DNA of 64,000 nucleotides, taken from contig JAOSKE010000001.1 in NCBI GenBank assembly GCA_027493775.1, positions 1,320,917-1,384,916 on the forward strand, given 5' to 3'. Made by a program: the position numbers and the translations under genes. The notes below the pieces were generated by a model. The model was not told the origin of the DNA. It saw only the letters and a list, made by a program, of their open reading frames with translations, and did no database searches. Source of the DNA: Kiritimatiellia bacterium (GTDB taxonomy: Bacteria > Verrucomicrobiota > Kiritimatiellia > CAIVKH01). Positions 50,188 through 62,100 of this stretch are shown piece after piece (the stretch's first letter is position 1; each line of letters starts with the position of its first letter).

Positions 50188-50589
50188 TCACTCAAGAAAT
50201 TGCGCCGTCTCAAACGCGCGATAGTCGGTCGGGTGGTTGTGCAATTCCACCACACTGATCCGGCCAACGAGGATATCCACATCGGCGGCCCAAAAACGAT
50301 CCGATGACGCGGAGTTCAGCACCACGCGATAGGTCGCGGGCTTCACGTCGTAAAAATGAAGCTTGCCAGCGCCCGTGTCATCCACCCGCGTCCCGCCGAT
50401 ATACACCTGAATCCGATCGCCCGTGAAATTGTCAATGGCCAGGGTGCCCTGACCGTCCGGCGCATCGTGGTCAAAGCGGGAATCGTCATGGCATCCCGCT
50501 CCAACAAAACAAAGCGCGATCAGCATCAGCCCCGACGCGACGCACAACAACCGCGAGCGACTGCAACCCGTGCTCTCTTTCGATTTCAT
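50188..50589 (-). CDS. small lipoprotein
   Basis: This protein of about 133 residues begins at ATG 50589 after AGGAGGTG. The signal (LLCVASGLMLIALCFVGAGC) ends with a lipobox Cys. The mature part is a small beta domain: GTLAIDNFTGDRIQVYIGGT, then LHFYDVKPATYRVVLNSASS, with VVELHNHPTDYRAF near the end. The DNFTG-x4-VYI pattern fits PEGA-like or similar wall-binding beta domains, but this is weak. It is on the same strand as the DUF2059 operon, though about 400 bp away. Confidence 0.72.
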   Translation of the reverse strand: MKSKESTGCSRSRLLCVASGLMLIALCFVGAGCHDDSRFDHDAPDGQGTLAIDNFTGDRIQVYIGGTRVDDTGAGKLHFYDVKPATYRVVLNSASSDRFWAADVDILVGRISVVELHNHPTDYRAFETAQFLE

Positions 50590-50893
50590 TGCCCACCTCC
50601 TGCGGGGTTCGGTGACGAGCACCAATATGCGACCTTGTCTTAAGTATAGCGAGGTTTCGTCAAAACGGAAAGGCCGCATACGTTTTCAAGAAGACGCGTC
50701 GTGCCGCAGCGAGTGTTTTCTCTTTGGCGAGACCGACGGGCAAGTGATTCAAATTGAGCGCCCGCCAACGAATCGCGGCGCGAGATTCGGAAATGAAAGA
50801 TCGCAATGGAGGCAACGGGGAAAAGTTCTGCGTTTTCGGAAACCGCTTCATTTGGGCTTTTTATGTCCTCGCATCGCCCTCTATAGTTGCGTG
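50590..50893. other. non-coding stretch between divergent genes
   Basis: I see no gene that I can support. It lies between the minus-strand lipoprotein and the plus-strand CPBP protease and should hold both promoters. Confidence 0.4.
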
Positions 50894-51820
50894 ATGAGTG
50901 CGCGACCGCTTCGCTATTTGTTGGTGTTCTTGATTGTCCCGCTTGTGCTGGGGCCGTTGCTTGCGCCGTGGGTGTATCTGGGTCTTCAAAAGCTCGTCGG
51001 GTTTTCGTGGTTCTCAGGGTTGGCGGAGGAGCGATTTGAACGAGTGGCCACGCGGACGGTACAGGTCATTGCCCTGCTCCTGGTGTGGCCGTGCTTGAAG
51101 CGCTCGGAAACGATTGAGCGGGTTGCCCCAATGATGCGCTGGTCGCACGGGCGAGTGCGTGCGTTTTTGGGTTGGGCGGCGATTGGGACCGCCATGATTG
51201 CAGTTGTGTATGGTGTGGGGGTGCTGGTCGGTAATTATTCGCTCAGCGAAAAGTATTGGGGAACGCCAAAGCTCTATAGCCGGGCGTCAGGATTCCTACT
51301 CGGAGCGACATTGGTTGGTGTTTTGGAAGAGTATCTTTTTCGCGGCTTCATCTTTGGCGCATTGCGGTCACGCTTTTCTTTCGCGAGTGCGGCAATTGCT
51401 TCGAGTGCGTTTTTTTCGTCGCTCCACTTCTTTCGACCACGCCTGCCCACGCCGCTGACGGAGATGACGTGGTCCTCGGGTTTCCAGCTTTTCCCGCACA
51501 TGTTCGAGCTGTTCAAGCCGCTCTATGATTGGGATTACGCACTCACGCTGTTCTTCATGGGCATCATCCTTTGTGCCCTGCTCGTGCGCCATGGCCACTT
51601 GTACGGTATCGCTGGCCTTCATGCCGGATGGGTCTGGGCGCTACAAACTGGCGCACTGGTCTTTGATCAACGCCCGGAGCATCACTCGTTTTTGTTCGGC
51701 TGGGGCGATGGCGCGGCGCAAGGGGCGCTGGTTACTTTTCTCGCGCTAATCCTCGCCATCTATGCTTGTCGTACGCGTGATCGCGCATCGAGCGAGCGCG
51801 ACGCCGCGCCCGCCGATTGA
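50894..51820 (+). CDS. CPBP-family intramembrane metalloprotease
   Basis: This 308-residue protein has six or more hydrophobic helices (LLVFLIVPLVLGPLLAPWVY, ALLLVWPCL, FLGWAAIGTAMIAVVYGVGV). The CPBP (Rce1/CAAX-like) motifs are VGVLEEYLFRGFIFGALRS (EExxxR), AFFSSLHFFRP (FxxxH) and AGLHAGWVWAL (HxxxN/W-like). They form the catalytic Glu/His site in the membrane. The substrate is unknown; family members process bacteriocins or anti-sigma factors. ATG 50894 lies in a good position. It converges on groEL with a shared terminator. Confidence 0.88.
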   Translation: MSARPLRYLLVFLIVPLVLGPLLAPWVYLGLQKLVGFSWFSGLAEERFERVATRTVQVIALLLVWPCLKRSETIERVAPMMRWSHGRVRAFLGWAAIGTAMIAVVYGVGVLVGNYSLSEKYWGTPKLYSRASGFLLGATLVGVLEEYLFRGFIFGALRSRFSFASAAIASSAFFSSLHFFRPRLPTPLTEMTWSSGFQLFPHMFELFKPLYDWDYALTLFFMGIILCALLVRHGHLYGIAGLHAGWVWALQTGALVFDQRPEHHSFLFGWGDGAAQGALVTFLALILAIYACRTRDRASSERDAAPAD

Positions 51821-51822
51821 TT

Positions 51823-51863
51823 AAAAAAACAGACGGCCCTTGCGGACCGTCTGCTTTGTTTTT
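51823..51863. terminator. bidirectional intrinsic terminator (CPBP protease / groEL)
   Basis: The stem CAGACGG (51830-51836) pairs with CCGTCTG (51847-51853), plus two inner GC pairs, with A7 on its left and TTTGTTTTT on its right. It can stop transcription from either side of two convergent genes. Confidence 0.85.
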
Positions 51864-51880
51864 CCGATTGATCGGATGGA

Positions 51881-53503
51881 TTAGTAGTCCATTCCACCGC
51901 CCGGAGGCATGGCCGGAGCTTCCTTCTTCTCGGGAATCTCGGCGATCATGCATTCGGTCGTGAGCAACAGACCCGCAATACTTGCGGCGTGTTGAATGGC
52001 GCAGCGGGTGACCTTGGTCGGATCAATGATGCCGGCCTTGATCATGTCCACATACTCGCCGGTTGCCACGTCGTAGCCACTGGCGCCTTTGGCCCTCTTG
52101 ACTTCCTGAATCACGACGGCGCCTTCGACGCCCGCGTTTTCCACCAACTGGCGGAGCGGGGACTCGCAGGCGCGACGGATGATGTCCACGCCAACGGCTT
52201 CGTCGCCGGAGACTTTGAGGTCAGCAAGAGATGCCTGTGCACGCAGCAGTGCCACGCCGCCGCCGGCAACAATGCCCTCCTCAACCGCAGCGCGGGTTGC
52301 ATGCAATGCGTCTTCCACGCGGGCCTTCTTCTCCTTCATTTCCGTCTCAGTCGCAGCGCCGACGTTGACCACGGCTACACCGCCAGCCAACTTGGCCAGA
52401 CGTTCCTGCAGCTTCTCGCGGTCGTAGTCGGAGGTCGTCTCTTCGATCTGGCGACGGATCTGACCGATCCGAGCCTGAATGTCAGAGCTCTTGCCTGCGC
52501 CTTCGACAATGACGGTGTTTTCCTTCTCAATGCTGACGCGCTTGGCGCGACCGAGGTCGGCAACCTGAATGCTCTCCAGCTTGATGCCGAGGTCTTCAGA
52601 GATGAATTTGCCGCCGGTCAGGATGGCAATATCTTCCATCATGGCCTTGCGGCGATCACCGAAGCCCGGCGCCTTGACGGCGGCGACTTGGAGTGTGCCG
52701 CGGATCTTGTTGACCACAAGGGTGGCCAGCGCTTCGCCTTCGACGTCCTCTGCAATGATCACGAGCGGACGTCCGCTCTTCGCTACGTTTTGGAGCAGCG
52801 GGAGCAGGTCCTGAAGATTCGAAATCTTCTTCTCGTAGATCAGGAGGTAGGCATCGTCCAGCACCGCTTCCATCGCGTCCGGATTGGTCACGAAGTACGG
52901 GGAGAGATAGCCCTTGTCGAACTGCATACCCTCAACCACGTCGAGCGAGGTCTCAATTGTCTTGGCCTCTTCAACCGTGATCGTGCCGTCCTTGCCGACC
53001 TTCTCCATCGCGTCTGCGATGATCTGGCCGATGGACTTGTCGCCGTTCGCGGAGATCGTTGCGACCTGCGCAATCTCTTCGCTGTCCTTGACCTTCTTGC
53101 TCTGCTTCTGCAGCGCAGCAACGAGCGCTTCGACTGCCACGTCAATACCGCGCTTCAACCCCATCGGGTTCGCGCCAGCGGTGACGTTCTTCAGCCCTTC
53201 GCGATAAATCGCCTCGGCCAGAACGGTTGCCGTCGTCGTGCCGTCGCCCGCGTTGTCACTGGTCTTGCTTGCGACTTCGCGCACCATCTGTGCGCCCATG
53301 TTTTCGAATGGATCGGAAAGCTCAACTTCCTTCGCCACCGAAACGCCGTCCTTGGTAATCGTCGGCGAACCGAACTTCTTATCGAGGATTACGTTGCGGC
53401 CACGCGGCCCCAGCGTCGTCTTGACGGCGCGGCTCAATTGCTCGACGCCCGACAGGATGAGCTGGCGCGCGTCCTGACCGTATTTCAACTGTTTAGCTGC
53501 CAT
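51881..53503 (-). CDS. groEL: 60 kDa chaperonin GroEL
   Basis: This 540-residue chaperonin subunit is intact. Visible: the start [20 protein letters not shown], the nucleotide-binding [20 protein letters not shown] and [17 protein letters not shown], apical-domain strands ([20 protein letters not shown]), and the equatorial GVVEE-like [15 protein letters not shown]. The C-terminal tail is PPGGGMDY, shorter in GGM repeats than E. coli. An AAGGAG precedes the start. It follows groES by 32 bp. Substrate proteins fold in its double ring with GroES. Confidence 0.99.
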   Translation of the reverse strand: MAAKQLKYGQDARQLILSGVEQLSRAVKTTLGPRGRNVILDKKFGSPTITKDGVSVAKEVELSDPFENMGAQMVREVASKTSDNAGDGTTTATVLAEAIYREGLKNVTAGANPMGLKRGIDVAVEALVAALQKQSKKVKDSEEIAQVATISANGDKSIGQIIADAMEKVGKDGTITVEEAKTIETSLDVVEGMQFDKGYLSPYFVTNPDAMEAVLDDAYLLIYEKKISNLQDLLPLLQNVAKSGRPLVIIAEDVEGEALATLVVNKIRGTLQVAAVKAPGFGDRRKAMMEDIAILTGGKFISEDLGIKLESIQVADLGRAKRVSIEKENTVIVEGAGKSSDIQARIGQIRRQIEETTSDYDREKLQERLAKLAGGVAVVNVGAATETEMKEKKARVEDALHATRAAVEEGIVAGGGVALLRAQASLADLKVSGDEAVGVDIIRRACESPLRQLVENAGVEGAVVIQEVKRAKGASGYDVATGEYVDMIKAGIIDPTKVTRCAIQHAASIAGLLLTTECMIAEIPEKKEAPAMPPGGGMDY

Positions 53504-53535
53504 GTATCATTTCTCCTTAATAATGGGGCGCGGAA

Positions 53536-53827
53536 TTAGCCTTCGATCACGCCGAGGATGTCTTCCTCGCGCACAATCTGATATTCCTTGCCATCAACCT
53601 TGACCTCTGTTCCGCCGTACTTCGGCATCAACACGCGGTCGCCTTTTTTTCACGTTGAAGGCGATTTTCTCGCCCTTGTCATTCAACTTGCCTGTACCCA
53701 CGGCGATGACTTTGCCCTCCTGGGGCTTTTCCTTGGCCGTGTCCGGAATGATGATTCCGCCCTTGCTGACCTCTCCTTCTTTGAGAGGCTCTACGAGGAC
53801 GCGATCACCTAGTGGCTGGATCTTCAT
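53536..53827 (-). CDS. groES: 10 kDa chaperonin GroES (one extra base)
   Basis: GroES is the lid of the GroEL chamber. The start ATG at 53827 follows GGAGGAAA and gives [20 protein letters not shown], then [20 protein letters not shown] with the mobile loop GGIIIP. The run of seven T at 53644-53650 (A7 on the coding strand) should be six. Restored, the frame reads [20 protein letters not shown] and ends in [10 protein letters not shown] at 53536, 96 residues, the normal length. As written the protein would end in [16 protein letters not shown]. It is essential, so an assembly error is likely. Confidence 0.94.
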
Positions 53828-53904
53828 GCGGTCTATTTCCTCCGTTTTCTTTGTTGTTATCACTCGGTGTCGGCGCTCGCCGGTTCACCTGGAAAAATCG
53901 AACC

Positions 53905-53937
53905 CCGAATGACAAACGCTGTGCGCTCGTCATTCGG
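53905..53937 (-). terminator. hairpin between dnaK and groES
   Basis: CCGAATGAC (53905-53913) and GTCATTCGG (53929-53937) form a perfect 9-bp stem with a 15-base loop. On the minus strand a TTTTT follows seven to nine bases later. It lies just after the dnaK stop, so it could end the dnaK transcript or act in the groES leader. It does not match CIRCE. Confidence 0.5.
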
Positions 53938-53950
53938 TGTTTGCTGTGTG

Positions 53951-55886
53951 TTATTTCTTCTTGTCGTCATCAACCATCGTGAAATCCGCGTCAATGACTT
54001 CGCCTTCTTCCTTCTTTTCTGAAGTCCCGGACGCTTCATCCGCCGTTGGCGGCGCACCAGCGCCCGCATCCGGGCCCGGCTGCTGTTTCGCCTTGGCATA
54101 CATGTCGGTTGAAATTGCCTGCATCTGCGAGGTGACGTCGTCAATGCCGTTCTTCATCTTCGCTGCATCGTTCGCCTTCACCGCATCGCGCAGCGAGCTG
54201 ATTGCAGACTCAAGTTTCGATTTCTTGTCTCCGTCAACCTTGTCTCCGTGCTCCTTGAGAAACTTCTCCGCTTCGTACGCCATGCCGTCCGCGCGATTCC
54301 GTGTCTCCACCTCATCGCGCTTCTTCGCGTCATCTGCGGCATGCGCCTCAGCGTCCTTGCGCATCTGCTCGACCTCTTCCTTCGAGAGGCCGCTCGATGC
54401 GGTAATGGTGATCTTCTGCTCCTTGCCCGTGCCGAGGTCCTTTGCACTCACGTGCAGGATGCCGTTCGCATCAATATCGAACGTCACCTCAACTTGTGGA
54501 ACGCCACGCGGCGCGGGTGGAATGCCGTCGAGATGGAACTTGCCGATTGTCTTGTTGTCGCCCGCCATTTTGCGTTCGCCCTGCAAGACATGAATTTCCA
54601 CCGTCGGCTGGTTATCCGAAGCGGTACTGAAAATTTCGCTCTTCTTCGTCGGAATTGTCGTATTTCGCTCAATCAACGGCGTAAAAATGCCGCCAAGCGT
54701 TTCGATGCCGAGTGTCAGCGGGGTCACGTCGAGTAGCAACACATCCTTGACCTCGCCCTTCAATACGCCGCCCTGAATCCCTGCGCCCACCGCGACGACT
54801 TCATCCGGGTTCACGCCCTTGTGCGGCTCTTTGCCGAAGAACTTCTTCACCATCTCCTGAACCTTCGGCATACGGGTCATGCCGCCGACGAGGATTACTT
54901 CGTCAATTTCCGAGGGCTGCAAACCCGCGTCGCGCAAGCAGTTTTCAACCGGGTTCAGCGAGCGCTGTACGAGATCGTCAACGAGCTGCTCCAGCTTTGC
55001 GCGAGTCAGCGTCACGTTGAGATGCTTTGGCCCGCTCGCATCCGCCGTGATGAACGGCAGGTTGATTTCCGTGCTCTGCGAGCTGGACAATTCAATCTTC
55101 GCGCGCTCACCTGCCTCTTTCAAGCGCTGTAGCGCCATCGGGTCGTGCGAGAGATCAATGCCGCTGTCTTTTTTTGAACTCGGCAATCAGCCACCCAATA
55201 ATGCGCTCGTCGAAATCGTCACCACCGAGGTGCGTATCGCCGTTCGTCGCCTTCACTTCAAAAACGCCATCGCCGATTTCGAGGACGGAAATATCGAACG
55301 TACCGCCGCCGAGGTCGTACACCGCGACCTTTTCTTCCTTCTTCCTGTCCAGTCCGTATGCGAGCGAGGAGGCCGTCGGTTCATTGATGATGCGGAGCAC
55401 TTCCAGCCCCGCAATACGCCCGGCATCCTTCGTCGCCTGACGCTGACTGTCGTTGAAATACGCGGGGACCGTGATGATCGCCTGGGTGATTTTTTCGCCG
55501 AGATATGCCTCGGCGTCCGCCTTCATCTTCTGAAGAATCATCGCCGAAATTTCCGGCGGAGTGTAGCTCTTGTCGCCGATCCGCACCGCCGCGTCGCCAT
55601 TATCCGACGCGCGCATCTCGTACGGCACCCGTTTCGTCTCGTTGCCCACCTCTTCAAACTTGCGACCCATGAAGCGCTTGATCGAATAAATCGTCTGCTT
55701 CGGATTCGTCACCGCCTGACGCTTTGCCGCCTGCCCCACCAAGCGCTCGCCCGCCTTCGTGAACGCAACAATGGATGGAGTCGTGCGACCGCCCTCCGCG
55801 TTTGGAATTACCGTAGGCTCGCCACCCTCAACAATCGCCATACACGAATTCGTTGTTCCAAGATCAATACCAAGCACTTTAGACAT
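53951..55886 (-). CDS. dnaK: Hsp70 chaperone DnaK (one extra base)
   Basis: DnaK binds exposed hydrophobic peptides with ATP-driven cycles. ATG 55886 starts [20 protein letters not shown], the phosphate-1 motif; [20 protein letters not shown] and [20 protein letters not shown] follow. At T7 55169-55175 (A7 coding) one base is extra; without it the frame continues [20 protein letters not shown]. The substrate domain has [20 protein letters not shown] and the linker DVLLLD. The C-terminal lid ends with a [17 protein letters not shown] tail. Repaired length is about 645 residues. grpE and dnaJ are not next to it. GAGGAAA precedes the start. Confidence 0.95.
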
Positions 55887-56128
55887 AAAATATTTCCTCG
55901 ATTTCTCTAAGTTGGGCATAATTGAAGCAGACGCCGTGCCAACCAATGGGTTCGAGCGGGCGATGCTATTCGTAACTATGTGAGGACAAGCAAGATAAAC
56001 AAACAGAAAATTATTCGCCTGTTGCGGTTAAGGCGGGCCGTGTGTGTCAACCTGTCGCACCCCGTTCCCGCCTGTGTCGCACTTCACCGCGCGTGTCACA
56101 CTCGCGTACATCGCGCGGAAGAAGTCGG

Positions 56129-59100
56129 CTAGGGCAGGCGGACGCCCGTGCGGTAGCTGCGGATGGGGGCGTCGTTGGTGATCGTGAAGATAACCTCCCC
56201 GCCCGTGCCGAGTTGCTCCGGTGGGAGCAGCCCCCAGCGCTGCGGATCGGTTAGGAGATTTGTACTCATATACACGCCATAGACGCGGGCGGTGGAGGAT
56301 GGGTCCACAACGAGGTCAATGACGCCGCGAGGTGGATTTGTCACCACAACGAGCGGGAAGACGGAATTCGGATCGGACGGATCGGTGTCCGCGAGGTATT
56401 CCTCCCAGTCGGTCATCCAGTCGCTGTCCAGATTGCTAGATGGCGGATTCGAGACGGTGGGATCGAGGCCATACTGCTGCTCCCACCAGTCGGGCAACTG
56501 ATCGTTATCGCGGTCACTGGCGCACGGGGTGATTTCCTGGAGCAGACCATTTAATTGCCCTGGGCTGGGCGGGCCGAACTGCCAAACAAAGTCGTCATAG
56601 CGATCACCCGTGCCCCAAAGCTGGAAGTCCAACGACAGCCAGGCGTTTGTCCCGACGACTTCGGAGGAGAGCGCACCAAACTGTTCGTTCGAAATCGTAA
56701 TGGAGCTCGGCGAAGCTCACGAACTGTATGGGGGTGTTGCTCTCGCCCAAATTCCAACAGCACAATACCCATCGGTGGCTCGTCATTTTCGCTCGGCAAT
56801 TCGGAACGCGACCGCACCAAAACCGCACCCTTCGTTGTCAATGATTCCGCTCAACGGAAGATTCGTATAAACCTCGTCACCGTTTTCATCCACAAACAGA
56901 AGAGCGTAGATGGAGAGGTCTGTTCCTGCGACGCCGGCGAGTTCGACAAAGGGGCTATGTGGCGCATTTGTAACAAAGAGGTTCACCTCATTGATCCAAA
57001 CCGATCCCCCACCGACCGAGGCGTGAATATCGCGAGTTGTTCGTACACCCGTTTCGATGTTACTAAACACGAGGTCCGCGTCGTAAGTGCCCGGCAACAG
57101 AAAGCGAGCGAGCGAATTGACTTCCACGACAATTTGTGTGGACGCGCCGGGCTCCAATGTCCCCCCGGTTGAAAGCGTGATCCATTCCGGCCCGGAAGCG
57201 GCCCACTGTAGTGCGACATCACCACGATTTGTTAGTACATAGGTGGTGAGACGGGGAATAAAGGGGCCACCATGGAATCCGGCGGTCTCAAACGTATTGC
57301 TTGGCATGACCAACAGCCCATCCTCAACGAGCTTCATCGTGACGGGAATGGTTACAACCGAGTTCGTCCGATCATTGCTCGTGATTCGGATATCAGCCTT
57401 GTAATCACCGGGAGCAAGATTATCTCCCAGGAATCCGACGGTGATCGCTGCTGCCGAGCCGGGCGAAACATTACTTACTATAACAGGATCAACCGTAAGC
57501 CACGAAGGCGTGACTGAATTAACTGCAGCAGCAAGATCGAGTCGCCCACCAGATAAATTTAGCCCCGGGACGACCGGGTTTGAGGTCTCCATCAGGATCT
57601 GGCGAATCTCTACCGGGCCGAGGAGTGGATTGATCGAGAGCAAAAGTGCAGCCGCGCCAGAGACGTGAGGCGTCGCCATCGAGGTGCCCGACATATTCAT
57701 GTATCCGCCACCCCGGCGTGTACTTAAAATACTGCTCCCCGGTGCGGCGATGTCCGTGCCGGTTGCGCCATAGGTTGAGAAGCTTGATCGGTTGTCGTTT
57801 CGGTCCGTGGACATCACGACGATCATATTCGTGAGGTGAAAGCTCGCGGGATAGTTCGGGTGGTCTGCGATGTCCTCGTTATCATTTCCCGCCGCCGCAC
57901 AAAACAGCACGCCCGCATCGCCCGCAGCGATAAGAGAATCTTTGAGCGCTTGTGAATACCCGCCGCCGCCCCACGACGCATTGATCACTCGTGCGCCATT
58001 CGCAACCGCATAGTCAATCGTAAGAATTCCATCGCCCGTACTGCCGTAGCCATTTGATTTAAGAAACTTTACAGCCATCAACTGGACATTCCACGAGACA
58101 CCCGCGACGCCAATGCTGTTGTTGCCGACGGCGCCGATTGTGCCCGCAACATGCGTGCCGTGGTTGTGATCATCCATTGGGTCGCCGGAACCCGTGACTG
58201 CATTTATCCCGTACACGTCGTCCACATATCCGTTTCCATCGTCATCAATGCCGTTGCCGGGAATCTCGCCGGAGTTGATCCACATATTTGCGGCCAAGTC
58301 CTCGTGATTGTAATCAACCCCGCTATCGCTGATCGCCACAATGACCGAGCCGTCGCCCGTGTTCACCTCCCAGGCATCGGTGGCGCGAATATCTGCGCCA
58401 ACAGTGCCGCCTGACTGGCCCGCATTCTTCATTCCCCACAGCTCGCCAAAGCGCGGGTCATCGGGTACCGTTTCGTTCGCCCGCACGAGATAGTTCGGCT
58501 CCGCGTATAACACGCCCGGCGCGGCATTAAACGCAGGAAGTGCATCTTCCACAGTCCGCCCAGCGCCGAGGCGAACCAAGCGCAAATCCTTCACCAAGGC
58601 GTAGGTTCTTCTCGAAATCGTTCCGCCAAGAGCGGCAACAGTCTGTTCGCGCTGTAGCGTACTTGTGCCCGACGCAAAACGGACAAGCAACTCGCCTTGA
58701 ACAAAGTCCACACCCTGCGCGACGCGCGTAAAGTCGTGATTCGAGGGCACGTCCAAGTTGCGCTGCTCTTGCCGAAGCTCTTGATGCGGCTGCTCGGTCG
58801 CACGGACGACAAGATGGAAGGAAAGCGTCGCGTCGGCCGCCACGCTGTTTGAAACGACTAATTCACGGACAAGCGAATTCCCAGTGTAGTTCGTAACATC
58901 AATGCGCTGAGGCTCCACTTCAATAATGGGCGCCGTATAAACGGTCAGCTCCACCGGACGTTTATGCGTTGCTCCGGTCGTCTCATTGCTAAACACGACA
59001 AGGTCGTGATACCCCCATCAACCAGCGGCGCGTTTGCCGCGACGATCTGCACGGTAACACTTTGCGCCTCTTCCGGCGCCAAGACACCAGACGCGGGCGA

Positions 59101-62100
59101 GATGCTTACCCAATCCTGCGTGTTGGATGCAGACCACGACATCGCAACCTCTGCGCTGTTCGTAAATTCATAGACTATTTCTGCGGGATCGAATGGGCCA
59201 CCGGGACGACCGATGCTAAGGAGACCGGAGCGTGGGGAAATTTTCAGTGGATCCGACACGCCAGCGCCACTAAGTTCGACGATATTCGTTGGCGTTGTTG
59301 CGTCATCACTCAGAATAAGCGCCTCTCCGTAGTTTGTCCCCAAGCGCTGCGGCGCATACGTAACAGACAATGTCGCGAACTCGCCCGGCTGTAGCGTGAA
59401 CGGAAGCGGGGGAACGTTGCCGAATTGAAAGGTGAGCCCTGCGAGTGAATAGGTAATCAAATTCTCCCACAGCTCCACCCCATCGGGCACGCCGTCGGCA
59501 TCAAGATCGGCGTTATTGTTGCCATCCATAAACCCACGGAAGATCGTGCGTCCATTGTTCGCAACAATCAGGGCTGCCCGATCAACGGTCGCGGTCGGTG
59601 TGTACCCCGCAAGCGCAACGCCATCATTGACCGGCTCCACATACTGGCCATAGATGCCGAACGCATTGCCGCTAAGACCGGTGAATTCGGGAACCGCTTC
59701 GGGCTGATTAAACAAGACGTGGTTCGGTTCCCACCAATAAATCGGCTGCGGCGGCTCCGTAATTTCTTCAACGAACGAAGCGGCCATTCTCTCCCACAGC
59801 GGATGCCCGTCACCCATATTCCACGCGTGGGCGATCAAGCGGCCGCCCGAATCAACGTAATTGAGCAACAGGCCAAGCGTGCTCTCTGGGGCGCTGTTGT
59901 AGTCCGCCGCGAGAATCACAAGATCCCACCGGCCACCGTTTGTCAGTGCACCCTCGAAGTCTTCATACTCATCCTCGTAATACGCCTCATACGGAAGACC
60001 CATCGCCTGAAGCGCCTGGTCAATGTATGTGTTCGGCGCCCGATGACGTGGATCATCCGCATAGATTAGAATGTTCGCTACGGACGCCTGAGCGCCCACC
60101 TGCGCCCAACGAAGTGCGAGTGGCTCTGCGACAATGCCTGTTCCATTGTTTGCGCCCTGCGCGGCGCCGCGGACGGGAAGGGCTTCCGCGCGCAGCTCCG
60201 CGATGCCGTGCTGCTCCTCGCTGAAGCCGGTGAGCGAAATAGTTTCGATGGTTAACGGATGTAGCGCGGCGCTATTGCTAATCGTGATCGTTTCCGTGCG
60301 TTCTGTGCCGATAATCACGTCGCCAAAGGGCAGGTTCAAATCGTCTTCCGGCGCAATGGAGTCGCGAACTTCGATGACGCCGGGAATGGGGCGAACGCGC
60401 AATTCGACTTGAAGCTCCGCAGAGAAGCCAGAGGTCGAATTACTAAATACAACACTTCCCGCATAGGTGTCGGGCGATAGCGCATTGGCTATGGAGTCAG
60501 ACAACGATGCGACAACACTGGTGGATGCGCCGCCCTCGAGCTCACCCCCCATTGAGGAGAGATCAAGCCACGCGGCATCGCGCGCCACCGTCCACTCCAG
60601 CGTGCTGGTTGAGGTGTTGGAAACGGTCCATTCGATCGCGTCGGGTGTGAAAGGCCCCCCCTCATAACCTGACGCGCGGAAGTCCGCGCGAGGAGCAATG
60701 CGCATCGCGTCGCGTGAGTCGGCGTAAAAACGAATGTCATCAACGTTCCACCCGGAATAAGGATACGCGAGATTATCTGCGACTTCATATCCCCACCGGA
60801 TATAGAACGTTTCCACCTCGTCGGCGTATTCGCTGATATTCATTGAAAATTCCGACCACGCACCCTCGGCAATCGGAACATCCTCTTCATTCGCCCACAC
60901 CGTTATCCAATTCGTGCCGTCGGTTGAGGCTTCGATAGTAGCCGCTACGTAAGGGGGAAAGTCCGTGTTCAACCAGCGGCTGAAGGCGAAGTGGACATTC
61001 GTAACATCGGAGAAATTTAATGGCTCTGTCGTAAGATAATGCGGGCCATCCAACAGGATCGCGTAATCGCCGTCCAGATTCACTCCATACACCTTCTCGC
61101 CCGTCACGCCGGACGTGGGATCTGGATACCCAGCCTCATCCGCGCCATTCCCCGTGGGTTCACCGAACTCCCACTGTCCTGACGTTGTCCAACCTGGATC
61201 GTTGTCCAAATCGAATTCATACTGTGATGGCGGCATCACGCGCAGCGCAACCTCATATTCGACCGCTGAGTTCCCGACAAGAAATTTGTAAATACGAGTG
61301 TGCCAAAATAATCGCCAGTCGGCAGCGCATTTGCCGCACTGTTCACCGTCACGGTGATCGCCGCAGAACTCATCGCCTCGATCTCGCCCGCCGTGGGAGA
61401 CACATCTAACCAAGGCTCATTGGCGGTTATGCTCCACTCGCGATTGGTGACATCGTCGTTGTAAAGGGTGTACACAAACGACGATGGATGAAATGGACCA
61501 CCCCGCGCCCCAACAAAAGCGATGCCCACCTCCGGCCACAATGTTAGCGCAGTGACTCCAACGGCCTCCCACGCTGCAGCGACAACCGCTGCCCATTCAT
61601 CGTTGAGGTCCAAAGCTGCAGACTGCCATGCGGGTCGCACGTCGCGATAGTCCGTGTCCTCCGTGCAGTAGAGCGTCAACGCGCGAAAGGCGATTTGCTC
61701 GGCATTGGTTAGGCCAATTCCAGAGATGTCGTAGATGAGTCCATCGTTCGTTCCCGAGCCGCCTTCGCTCAACAGGTAGTAGAAGAAATTCTGAACGCCG
61801 GAATTCTGGTGTACGCCGCCAAGATCATCTTCGCCGCTTTCCCAAAACGAAGCCCAGATAGCGCGTCGGCTGCTCATTGTCCTCGCCCACCGTGTCCGTG
61901 TTGCTCGGATCGCGCATATCGCGCAGCGCCGTTGAGGCGAGCCAGGAGTCTTCACCCAAAAGCCAGTCTGCCATCCCCGGCGTACGGCTTGGATACGAGC
62001 CACGATCATCGGGTTGCGTATGGAACTCAATGCTTGTGCCGAAAATATCTGAAAACGATTCGTTCAGCGCGCCCGATTCACCGTAGTAGATCAGGTCTGC

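Noticed and set aside
53828..53950. CIRCE heat-shock element before groES
   Set aside because: The inverted repeat there (CCGAATGAC) does not match TTAGCACTC-N9-GAGTGCTAA and sits right after the dnaK stop.
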